This document shows, piece by piece, positions 1 to 5,789 of a stretch of 7,519 bases of DNA; within the stretch, counting starts at the first letter, position 1; the number at the start of each line of letters is the position of its first letter. The stretch comes from Vulcanimicrobiota bacterium (GTDB taxonomy: Bacteria; Vulcanimicrobiota; Vulcanimicrobiia; Vulcanimicrobiales; Vulcanimicrobiaceae). The stretch is from the NCBI GenBank assembly GCA_013043945.1, contig JABEUW010000026.1, forward strand, positions 1-7,519, written 5' to 3'. The position numbers were made by a program, and so were the translations under genes. A model generated the notes under the pieces. That model was not told where the DNA came from. It did not search any database and saw only the letters and a program-made list of their open reading frames with translations.

Positions 1-1
1 A

Positions 2-601
2 CCGCCGATGGAGGATGCGTGGCTCGGCAAAGCGACCGAACGCATTTTTCTGCCGTTGTTGCAGATGGTGCTCCCCGAAGTCGTCGATATGAATCTCCCG
101 GTCGAAGGCGGCTTCCACAATCTCGCCATCGTCTCGATTCGCAAACAGTATCCCGGACACGCGAAAAAAGTGATGAACGCGCTCTGGGGACTGGGGCACA
201 TGATGATGCTCACGCGCATGCTCGTCGTCGTCGATGCCGACGTCGATGTGCAAGACGTTCGCAGCGTGGCATGGTTCGTGCTCAACAATCTCGCACCCGA
301 TCGCGGTATCGTGCAGATGCCCGGCCCGGTCGACGATCTCGACCACGGTTCGTATAACGTCGCCTACGGCGTCAAGCTCGGCATCGATGCAACGCGCAAG
401 AGTGCGAGCGAAGGCTACACGCGCGAATGGCCGCCCGACATTGCAAGTTCTGCATCCGTACGCAAGCGCGTCGGCGAACGCTGGCGCGAGTATGGGCTCG
501 ACCGCATCGAGAAGAACCTCCGCCCCGATTCGTGGAGCGGGCAGGGGCTCGATGCACTCGCGCGGCTCTTGCGCTCCGAACGTGGGCCGGAGGCTCCGTA
601 A
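2..601 (+). CDS. mqnL: UbiD-family decarboxylase, menaquinone (futalosine pathway) MqnL type; 5'-truncated
   Basis: This is the C-terminal 199 codons of a UbiD-like decarboxylase; the frame is open to the window edge, so the true start lies upstream and the ATG at 8 is internal. UbiD enzymes use prenylated FMN to decarboxylate aromatic or unsaturated acids. The MqnL branch is placed in the late steps of futalosine-derived menaquinone synthesis, in the cytoplasm. Visible family hallmarks are the GKATERIFLP segment, the acidic run VVVDADVDVQDV followed by VAWFVLNN, and the closing GVKLGIDATRKSASEGYTRE-WP segment, which is typical of the menaquinone-type subfamily rather than E. coli UbiD. The stop TAA overlaps the start of the next gene (TAATG), so the two are probably translationally coupled. 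Family assignment is firm. The subfamily is inferred from the C-terminal motif and the UbiA neighbour. The N-terminal FMN and catalytic residues are outside the window. Confidence 0.88.
   Translation, partial: PPMEDAWLGKATERIFLPLLQMVLPEVVDMNLPVEGGFHNLAIVSIRKQYPGHAKKVMNALWGLGHMMMLTRMLVVVDADVDVQDVRSVAWFVLNNLAPDRGIVQMPGPVDDLDHGSYNVAYGVKLGIDATRKSASEGYTREWPPDIASSASVRKRVGERWREYGLDRIEKNLRPDSWSGQGLDALARLLRSERGPEAP
589..593 (+). promoter_or_regulatory. Shine-Dalgarno site of the prenyltransferase gene
   Basis: GGAGG lies inside the end of the decarboxylase gene, 7 nt before the ATG at 601. It fixes that start over an upstream in-frame ATG at 427, which would add 58 residues of charged, arginine-rich sequence read out of frame through the decarboxylase gene. 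Confidence 0.7.
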
Positions 602-1461
602 TGCGTGCGGCGTCGCTGTTTTTGCGTGAGATTCGCCTCGAGCATACGCTCTTCGCACTTCCGTTCGCCTACGTCGGTGCAGTCTTTGCCGCGCACGGGC
701 TGCCGAGTCTCGCCGCGGTTCTCTGGATAACCCTCGCGGTGCTCGGTGCGCGCACAGCGGCGATGGCGGCCAACCGCTACTTCGACCGCGATATCGATGC
801 ACGCACGCCGCGAACCGCGCGCCGCGCTCTCGCGACCGGAGAACTCGATCCGCGCGTGATGCTCGGGGCGATCGTCGTCGGCCTCATGCTCTTGCTCGTT
901 GCGGCATGGCAACTCAATCCGCTCTGCGTCGAGCTGCTGCCGATCGCGGCCGCCGGCGTCTTGCTCTATCCGCTCTGCAAGCGCTTCACGTGGATGGTGC
1001 ACATTGTTCTCGGTGCCGTCGACGGGCTCGCACCGCTCGGTGCGTATATCGGCATCGCCGGGCGCGTCGATGCTACCGGCATCGCGCTCTTCGCTGCGGT
1101 CACGCTCTGGGTCGCGGGCTTCGATATCCTCTATGCGTTAATGGATCTATCCGCCGATCGTGAGAACGGCGTGAATTCAATGCCGGTGCGTTTCGGCGAG
1201 AAGAGCGCTCGACCAGCTGCTATCGCAATGCACGTCGGGATGTTCGCGCTGCTCGCAGTCGCGGGGCGTATCGGCGGCCTCGCCAGCACATGGTATCTCG
1301 CCGGCCTCCTTGCAACGCTGCTGTTGATTGCATACGAATTGCGCTTATTACGCACGAGTGAGAATATCTTCGTTCTGAACGAACGGGTCTTTTCGGCGAA
1401 TATGACCTTTTCCGTCCTCTTCCTCGTTACGGTCGCCATCGGCTTCGGATTGCGCGCCTAA
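601..1461 (+). CDS. mqnP: UbiA-family prenyltransferase, menaquinone (futalosine pathway) MqnP type
   Basis: This is a 286-residue integral membrane prenyltransferase of normal family length. UbiA enzymes transfer a polyprenyl chain from its diphosphate to an aromatic ring at the membrane. The two Mg-diphosphate motifs are visible: N58-x3-D62-x3-D66 (NRYFDRDID) and Y178-x3-D182-x3-D186 (YALMDLSADREN). About eight hydrophobic segments occupy most of the rest, for example around residues 15-55, 86-104, 111-124, 132-152, 160-180, 206-222, 230-247 and 268-284. The start was chosen from the GGAGG site and the TAATG overlap with the decarboxylase stop. The UbiD-UbiA adjacency matches the known gene pairing of the late futalosine menaquinone route (SCO4490/SCO4491-like in Streptomyces), so the likely substrate is a dihydroxynaphthoate-type acid. 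That substrate is inferred from context. A ubiquinone-type 4-hydroxybenzoate prenyltransferase is the alternative. Confidence 0.87.
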   Translation: MRAASLFLREIRLEHTLFALPFAYVGAVFAAHGLPSLAAVLWITLAVLGARTAAMAANRYFDRDIDARTPRTARRALATGELDPRVMLGAIVVGLMLLLVAAWQLNPLCVELLPIAAAGVLLYPLCKRFTWMVHIVLGAVDGLAPLGAYIGIAGRVDATGIALFAAVTLWVAGFDILYALMDLSADRENGVNSMPVRFGEKSARPAAIAMHVGMFALLAVAGRIGGLASTWYLAGLLATLLLIAYELRLLRTSENIFVLNERVFSANMTFSVLFLVTVAIGFGLRA

Positions 1462-1464
1462 TCG

Positions 1465-2622
1465 ATGCGACGCCGTCGATTTCTTGCAAGCGCGGCCGGC
1501 GCGCTCGCACTCTCCGGGGCCCGCGCGAGCGCGCAGCTACAACCGGGCGGTTTCGCGCGGCAATACACGATCGGCGTCAGCGTTCCGCTTACCGGCGCTC
1601 TCGCTTCGATCGGGAACGAGATCGCCGAGGGCGTTCAAGCCGCTTGCGACGAAGCGAACCGCTTCGGCCCGCCGACGCAATTTTTCGCCGTTCGTCGTTT
1701 TGATGACGGCAACGAAAGCGCACTCGCCATTGGAAACGCACAACTCGCCGCAAGCGACCCAAGCGTGATCGGCGTCGTCGGCGATCTCAGCCTCGACGTC
1801 ACGCTCCAAGCCGCACCGCAGTACGCGAATCTTTCGCTCCCGCTCATCGTGCCGACGATCACCAGCGATGCGCTGACAAAGCGCGGGTATCGCAATATCT
1901 TTCGCTTACCGGCGCGCGACGAAGTGCAGGGGCAGTTAATGGCGCAGATGTTGTTGCGCGTGCACGCGCCGCCGCGCACCTTAGTCATCGCACCGAGCAA
2001 GGGCTACGGCACCGCGGTCGCGCGCGGATTCACCGACCAAGCCGGCGCCGACCATCACTCCACGGCGAGCGCGACGTTGGAGAACGGGCACCTCACGCTC
2101 GATCCGCGCACGGCGAGCGTGCTCGGCGAGGGACCGCAACTCACCGTACTCTGCGGCACCGCCGCCGAGCTCGGGCCGATCGCCCCGGCGATGCGCGCAC
2201 GGAACTACACCGGGGCATTCGCCTGCGCGGAGGGCTTCTACAGCACGCAGACGTTGAAGGACGATGCAAAGGCGCTCGGCCCGGCGCTGGTTTTCACCAC
2301 GATGCCGCCGATCGATCGCGCGCCCTCGGTCGCCCAGCAACTCGCGGATTTACGGCGCAGCGTTCCTGCGGTCACGGCGTTCGTCGCCTTTGCCTATGCC
2401 GCCGCGCAGATCCTCATTCAAGCGGTGCAACGCACCCCGACCTACTCGCGCCCGGCGATGCTCTCGCTATTAACCTACAACGGCTCGTTCCAAACCCTCG
2501 TGGGCCCGTTCACGTTTAGCTATACCGGCGACCCCACGCTCCCCAACCTCTATGCCTACCGCATCGAAAAGGGAGCCTTCCATTACGACCGCGCCGCCTT
2601 CCTGAACGGCTTCATTTTGTAG
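1465..2622 (+). CDS. Tat-exported ABC-type substrate-binding protein, branched-chain amino acid type I fold (Peripla_BP_6)
   Basis: This is a 385-residue extracytoplasmic binding protein. The N-terminus MRRRRFLASAAGALALSG is a twin-arginine signal (RRRRFLA, then a hydrophobic stretch) with a probable cleavage at ASA|Q after residue 23. The mature part opens with IGVSVPLTGALASIGNEIAE, the first beta strand and ligand loop typical of Leu/Ile/Val-type receptors, followed by GVVGDLSLDVTLQAAPQYAN and the LIVPTITSDAL segment. Such proteins bind amino acids or other small organic ligands for an ABC importer, or feed a sensor. The ligand cannot be told from sequence. The gene begins 3 nt after the prenyltransferase stop, with no clear Shine-Dalgarno, suggesting coupled translation. 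No permease or ATPase gene is nearby, so it is an orphan or serves a transporter encoded elsewhere. A cysteine at the processing site is absent, so it is not a lipoprotein. Confidence 0.82.
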   Translation: MRRRRFLASAAGALALSGARASAQLQPGGFARQYTIGVSVPLTGALASIGNEIAEGVQAACDEANRFGPPTQFFAVRRFDDGNESALAIGNAQLAASDPSVIGVVGDLSLDVTLQAAPQYANLSLPLIVPTITSDALTKRGYRNIFRLPARDEVQGQLMAQMLLRVHAPPRTLVIAPSKGYGTAVARGFTDQAGADHHSTASATLENGHLTLDPRTASVLGEGPQLTVLCGTAAELGPIAPAMRARNYTGAFACAEGFYSTQTLKDDAKALGPALVFTTMPPIDRAPSVAQQLADLRRSVPAVTAFVAFAYAAAQILIQAVQRTPTYSRPAMLSLLTYNGSFQTLVGPFTFSYTGDPTLPNLYAYRIEKGAFHYDRAAFLNGFIL

Positions 2623-2635
2623 GACGCCGCCTTCC

Positions 2636-2692
2636 CCGGGCGGAGCTCCTGGAGAAAACCAGGGGTTTTCCCGGATGGGGTGAGCCGCCCGG
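2636..2692. other. Folded intergenic element with nested inverted repeats
   Basis: An outer 8-bp perfect inverted repeat CCGGGCGG (2636-2643) / CCGCCCGG (2685-2692) encloses two mutually exclusive inner hairpins. One is GAAAACC-AGG-GGTTTTC (2654-2670, 7-bp stem) and the other is CCTGG-AGAAAA-CCAGG (2648-2663). It fills most of the gap between the binding-protein stop and the GGDEF gene. No T-run follows, so it is not a classical intrinsic terminator. It could act as an RNA 3'-end stabiliser, a Rho-independent terminator of unusual form, or a dispersed REP-like repeat. Confidence 0.45.
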
Positions 2693-2710
2693 CTCTGGCA
2701 TGATCGGGGC

Positions 2711-3994
2711 ATGGAAACGCCACGCTACGCCTGGATCACCGACAACTACCTCAACGTCCTCGCTCTCAACGAGGCGCTTGCTGCCCAACACCGTCCGAAT
2801 CGTCCGCCCTCGAAGGTCGCCGAACTCTGGGGTGAGAGCGAGACCTGCGACCTCATCTCCGGCGCGCACCGCTGCGCGCTCGAAGGGAAGCAGATTCGAC
2901 TCGAGGTTGAGGCACTCGGCCAGGTTCTGCTCTTCGAACTCGAACCGTTGCGCTCGCCCGCCGGCGATATCGTCGGGACGAGCGGGCGCGCCCGCATCGC
3001 CAAGCCGATGGAGTCGCCAATTGCGGCACCCGAAGATCCGCTCGTCGAGGAGATCGCTCAGATCGGCAGCTGGCGCTACGAGTATTCGGCGCGGGCGTTA
3101 CAGCCGTCACTCGGGCTGCTCCGCCTGCTCGGGCTTCCCCCGACCGGCGATCTCGGCGATATCCGCGCCTTCGACCATCCCGACGACCGCGCGCTCGTTC
3201 GCGCGGCGATCGAAGCCTCGGGCGACACCTACGAGGTCGAGCATCGCATCGTTCGCCACGACGGGGAACAGCGACACGTTCGCGAGCGGGCGACGACGAT
3301 CCGCGACGCACATGGCTTCTCGGTCGCGCGCGTCGGCACGATGCTCGATATCACGGCGATCAAGCTGCGCGAATCGTGGCTGCGCGATCTCGCCAACGTC
3401 GATACGCTCACCGGGTTAGGGAATCGCCGCTTGCTCGAAGAGCGCCTCGGTGCGGCGATTATGCGCTCGGAGCGCTTCGCGAATTCTTGCGCCATCCTCT
3501 TCATCGATATCGATGATTTTAAGGGCATCAACGATACCTACGGTCACGCGGTCGGCGACGCATATCTCGTCGAGTTTGCGCTGCGGCTGGCGCGTAACGT
3601 TCGCGCATCGGACACCGTCGCACGGCTCGCCGGCGACGAATTCGTGATCGTACTCGAAGATCTCGAGAACGAACGTGCCGCCGCCGAAGCGGCGGAAAAA
3701 ATCGCCGCCGTGTTGCGGGAGCCGCTCGCCGTCGGAGCCCTCAAAATTGATGTACGAGCGAGTATCGGCCTCGCCGTCTCGCCGCGCGATGGCGAGAGCG
3801 TCAAGGAGTTGCTCGAACGAGCCGACCTGGCGATGTACGAGGCGAAGCGTCGCGGCGGCGCCGGCGTCGGAGGCGGCCGCCTCTTAGCGAAGAAAGTAGC
3901 GGCATGGTCGCCGAGATTGATCGAGGGAAAAGTCTCCTCTTCGAAGGACCGGCCTCGCTACGGCACCCAACCGAACGTATCGCATTCTTCCTAA
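2711..3994 (+). CDS. PAS-PAS-GGDEF protein, probable diguanylate cyclase
   Basis: This is a 427-residue soluble protein with no membrane segment. Residues about 1-98 resemble a degenerate PAS domain. Residues about 111-220 are a clearer PAS domain (IGSWRYEYS, a DHPDDRALV segment, the R-HDG turn, and the closing VGTMLDITAIK). Residues about 225-385 are a GGDEF domain starting with DTLTGLGNRR. GGDEF domains make cyclic-di-GMP from two GTP. The metal and substrate residues in FIDIDDFKGINDTYGH (265-279) are kept. The signature is AGDEF (307-311), a variant of GGDEF found in some active cyclases. An RxxD inhibitory site (R298-A-S-D301) sits the canonical five residues before it, so product inhibition is likely. 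There is no EAL or HD-GYP domain. The last about 40 residues follow the end of the domain, have no family counterpart, and are encoded where the gene runs into the next one. The ATG is preceded only by a weak GGGG. Confidence 0.85.
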   Translation: METPRYAWITDNYLNVLALNEALAAQHRPNRPPSKVAELWGESETCDLISGAHRCALEGKQIRLEVEALGQVLLFELEPLRSPAGDIVGTSGRARIAKPMESPIAAPEDPLVEEIAQIGSWRYEYSARALQPSLGLLRLLGLPPTGDLGDIRAFDHPDDRALVRAAIEASGDTYEVEHRIVRHDGEQRHVRERATTIRDAHGFSVARVGTMLDITAIKLRESWLRDLANVDTLTGLGNRRLLEERLGAAIMRSERFANSCAILFIDIDDFKGINDTYGHAVGDAYLVEFALRLARNVRASDTVARLAGDEFVIVLEDLENERAAAEAAEKIAAVLREPLAVGALKIDVRASIGLAVSPRDGESVKELLERADLAMYEAKRRGGAGVGGGRLLAKKVAAWSPRLIEGKVSSSKDRPRYGTQPNVSHSS

Positions 3995-5364
3995 CGCTGC
4001 TCTGGGCGTTTCCGGTCGCCGCGGTCGTCGGCGTCTTCATCCACTTTTCAATCGGGCTCGCCCAAGTCGCGCTCTTCGTCGTCGGCGCAATGGTCTTCAT
4101 CACGTTCGCGCGTGGACGCCTCATCGGTTCGAGCCTTCTCATCCACGAAGCGCAGAACCCCGAGATCTTTTCGATCGTCAAACGCCAGTGCGCGGCCCTC
4201 GGCTTACCGCTACCGTTGGTTTTCGTGCGCCAAGATCCGCTCGTGCCGGCGGCCGCGATCGGATTCGGCGAACCCTATTCGCTCGTGCTCTCGAGCGAAT
4301 ATCTCGAGGAACTCCGCGAGGACGAACTCTCGTTCGTTATCGGGCGCCAACTCGGCCACATTGCGGCCGGACACGTTCGCTATCAATCGCTGCTCAGCGT
4401 CAACGGCAATGAAAACGCACTCGTTTCGTTGATCTTCGGTCCGTGGTTGCGGCGCTGTGAATTAACCTGCGACAAAGTCGGGCTGATCTGCTGTGGATCG
4501 CTCGACGCCGCGTCGCGCGCGATCGCCATTCTTGCACTCCGCGGATTCGGGCGCCAAATCGACCTGCGGAGTTTTGCGACGCAGCAAGCCTCGATCGGCG
4601 ACGATACGGTGCTGAAATGGGGCGAATGGCTCGGCTCCGAGCCCTACGCGACTCGTCGCATCGCCGACTTGACGGCCTTTGCCGCAAGCACGCAATACGA
4701 ACGATACGAAGAGTGGTTTCTTCGAAGCGAGGCGGTCGCTCCGATTCCATTGCCGCTGCCTGGAAGCCGACGACTCGATCGTGGGGATCTCGCAGGGCGG
4801 GGGAGGCGCATGCTCGCCGCGGCAATCGATGTCGTGGTGCTTCTCGCGGCGAGCTCGTATTTCGTACCCAACGCCTCGTCGCGCCCACCGAAGATTCCGC
4901 GCGCCGTCGTCGTGAACGGCCTACCGAACGGCGCGAACGTTCAACTCGGGCCCCTGAGCGTCAAAATTCCCGCTGAAAAAGCTGCGCCAGCTGCATCGAG
5001 TGCGCCGACGCCGGTGCCGACCGCGAGCCCCACGGCGCGCCTGCACGGCGCGTGGAAGCGAAGGTTGGCGGAGCTTGTAACGCGCTCGCTCTCCTTCGGT
5101 TTTGCATCGTTTCTCTATTTTGCGCTCCTCATCGCCGTCGTCGGGCAGAGCTTCGGCATGATGATCGCCGGGCTGCGCGTCTCCTCGCTCGATCTACGCC
5201 GGCCGAGTTTCGGCCAGGCACTCGCCCGCGGAGCACTTATCGGTATGTTCCACTGGCCGATCGCTCTGCTCGCACCATTTACTACGTGCTGGTTCCACGA
5301 TTGGATGACGAAGACGCGCGTCGTCGCGGGCGAGCGGCTCATCGCCCGCGTTGCAAACGGCTAA
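3904..5364 (+). CDS. Membrane protein: M48-like (degenerate) peptidase domain fused to an RDD domain
   Basis: This is a 486-residue protein. Two membrane segments (about residues 27-47 and 50-68) lead into an M48-like region at about 78-260. M48 zinc proteases carry HExxH plus a downstream Glu ligand. Here the motif reads IGRQLGHIAAGH, so the first zinc His and the catalytic Glu are R148 and Q149, while H152 and the E186-x3-D190 helix (CELTCDK) remain. The enzyme is therefore probably inactive. Residues about 298-486 form an RDD-like domain: RRMLAAAIDVVVLLAAS (301-317), a long Pro/Ala/Ser-rich insert (about 355-380), two more membrane helices, GQSFGMMIAGLRVSSLD and the closing WFHDWMTKTRVV. 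RDD domains occur in membrane proteins of mostly unknown transport or scaffold function. The start lies 91 nt inside the GGDEF gene. A later start would cut into the first membrane helix region, so the ATG at 3904 is favoured. The family is clear, the cellular role unknown. Confidence 0.78.
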   Translation: MVAEIDRGKSLLFEGPASLRHPTERIAFFLTLLWAFPVAAVVGVFIHFSIGLAQVALFVVGAMVFITFARGRLIGSSLLIHEAQNPEIFSIVKRQCAALGLPLPLVFVRQDPLVPAAAIGFGEPYSLVLSSEYLEELREDELSFVIGRQLGHIAAGHVRYQSLLSVNGNENALVSLIFGPWLRRCELTCDKVGLICCGSLDAASRAIAILALRGFGRQIDLRSFATQQASIGDDTVLKWGEWLGSEPYATRRIADLTAFAASTQYERYEEWFLRSEAVAPIPLPLPGSRRLDRGDLAGRGRRMLAAAIDVVVLLAASSYFVPNASSRPPKIPRAVVVNGLPNGANVQLGPLSVKIPAEKAAPAASSAPTPVPTASPTARLHGAWKRRLAELVTRSLSFGFASFLYFALLIAVVGQSFGMMIAGLRVSSLDLRRPSFGQALARGALIGMFHWPIALLAPFTTCWFHDWMTKTRVVAGERLIARVANG

Positions 5365-5789
5365 GTGCTCGCTCCGCAGCCGTTGTGCAGGCGCGTGAGG
5401 TAATTGAATAGGCCGACGGTTGCCACGATCTCTTCAAACCCGTCGCGGCCGCACGCCTCGATTAGCGCGCTGCGCAGGTTCTCCGGAAGCGCGCGTGGTT
5501 CGCGCGTTAACGCAACGGCAACCGCGAGTGCGGCGCGTTCGAGCTCCGAAAAGCTCGCGCTCGTTGCATAATTGGAGAGATCGTGGAGACTCGCTTCCTC
5601 GACGCCGAGACGCTTTGCCAAAGCGCCGTGTACGTCCATTCAATATTCGCAGGCGTTGAGCCAAGCGACCATCACGCCGACGAGCTCCTTCGTGCGCCGC
5701 TCGATGCACCCGCTCTCGAACAACGCCGCAACGTGCGCGTCGAGCGTCGCGCGCGCTCGTTGGTGGGCGCCGAGCGGCGTATCGCTCAT
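5361..5789 (-). CDS. AhpD-like / carboxymuconolactone decarboxylase-family selenoprotein (in-frame TGA read as Sec50)
   Basis: Read from ATG 5789 to TAG at 5363-5361, the frame gives 142 residues with one in-frame TGA at codon 50. Before it come residues 1-49, ending ELVGVMVAWLNACEY. After it comes MDVHGALAKRLGVEEASLHD and a C-terminal half ending GLFNYLTRLHNGCG. Both halves are ordinary CMD-family sequence, whose active site is E-x11-C-x2-C-x3-H. Here E35, C47 and H54 are exactly in register, matching Glu118, Cys130 and His137 of mycobacterial AhpD, and the TGA takes the place of Cys133, the reactive thiol. The natural reading is C47-E-Y-Sec50. AhpD-like proteins are thiol peroxidases or disulfide reductants; I cannot tell the substrate. 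The ATG overlaps the stop of the upstream regulator gene (ATGA) without a Shine-Dalgarno, so expression depends on re-initiation. Alternatives are a nonsense-mutated gene, a sequencing error, or two polypeptides by re-initiation at TGAATG. If Sec is wrong, the 92-residue remnant lacks E35 and C47. Confidence 0.8.
5601..5636 (-). promoter_or_regulatory. Candidate bacterial SECIS hairpin
   Basis: In the mRNA just after the TGA, GGCGCUUU (5627-5620) pairs with AAAGCGUC (5616-5609), giving an 8-bp stem with one G-U pair and a GGC loop. The loop begins 20 nt after the TGA. A lower 4-bp helix, GACG (5636-5633) with CGUC (5604-5601), closes below an internal loop. From memory, the bacterial SECIS model asks for a short apical loop with a G in its first two positions, an upper stem of about 4-16 bp, and a loop about 16-37 nt from the UGA; all are met. 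Such hairpins bind SelB and bring Sec-tRNA to the ribosome. Some hairpins arise by chance in GC-rich genes, so this is support, not proof. Confidence 0.65.
5640..5642 (-). other. Predicted selenocysteine codon (TGA)
   Basis: This TGA stands at the second cysteine position of the CxxC motif in the AhpD-like gene, with intact coding sequence on both sides. The regulator gene just upstream ends with TGA, so TGA is still a stop codon in this genome and a general reassignment is unlikely. Confidence 0.75.

Noticed and set aside
427..600. Longer N-terminus for the prenyltransferase from the ATG at 427
   Set aside because: The extra residues are arginine-rich out-of-frame reading of the decarboxylase gene, while a GGAGG and the TAATG overlap mark the start at 601.
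415..1002. Minus-strand open frame across the decarboxylase-prenyltransferase junction
   Set aside because: It is a charged, low-complexity translation antisense to two confident genes, with no family features.
2694..2714. Sigma-54 type -24/-12 promoter (TGGCAT...) before the GGDEF gene
   Set aside because: The -12 TTGC element is missing and the site runs into the start codon.
5361..5639. A complete 92-residue protein starting at the ATG right after the TGA
   Set aside because: The ATG encodes an internal residue of the conserved C-x2-C-x3-H active-site helix, has no Shine-Dalgarno, and a 92-residue product would lack the catalytic Glu and first Cys that are encoded just upstream in the same frame.
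5640..5642. General reassignment of TGA to an amino acid
   Set aside because: The regulator gene directly upstream ends with TGA at its expected length, and the other genes here read with standard code, so a site-specific recoding is simpler.
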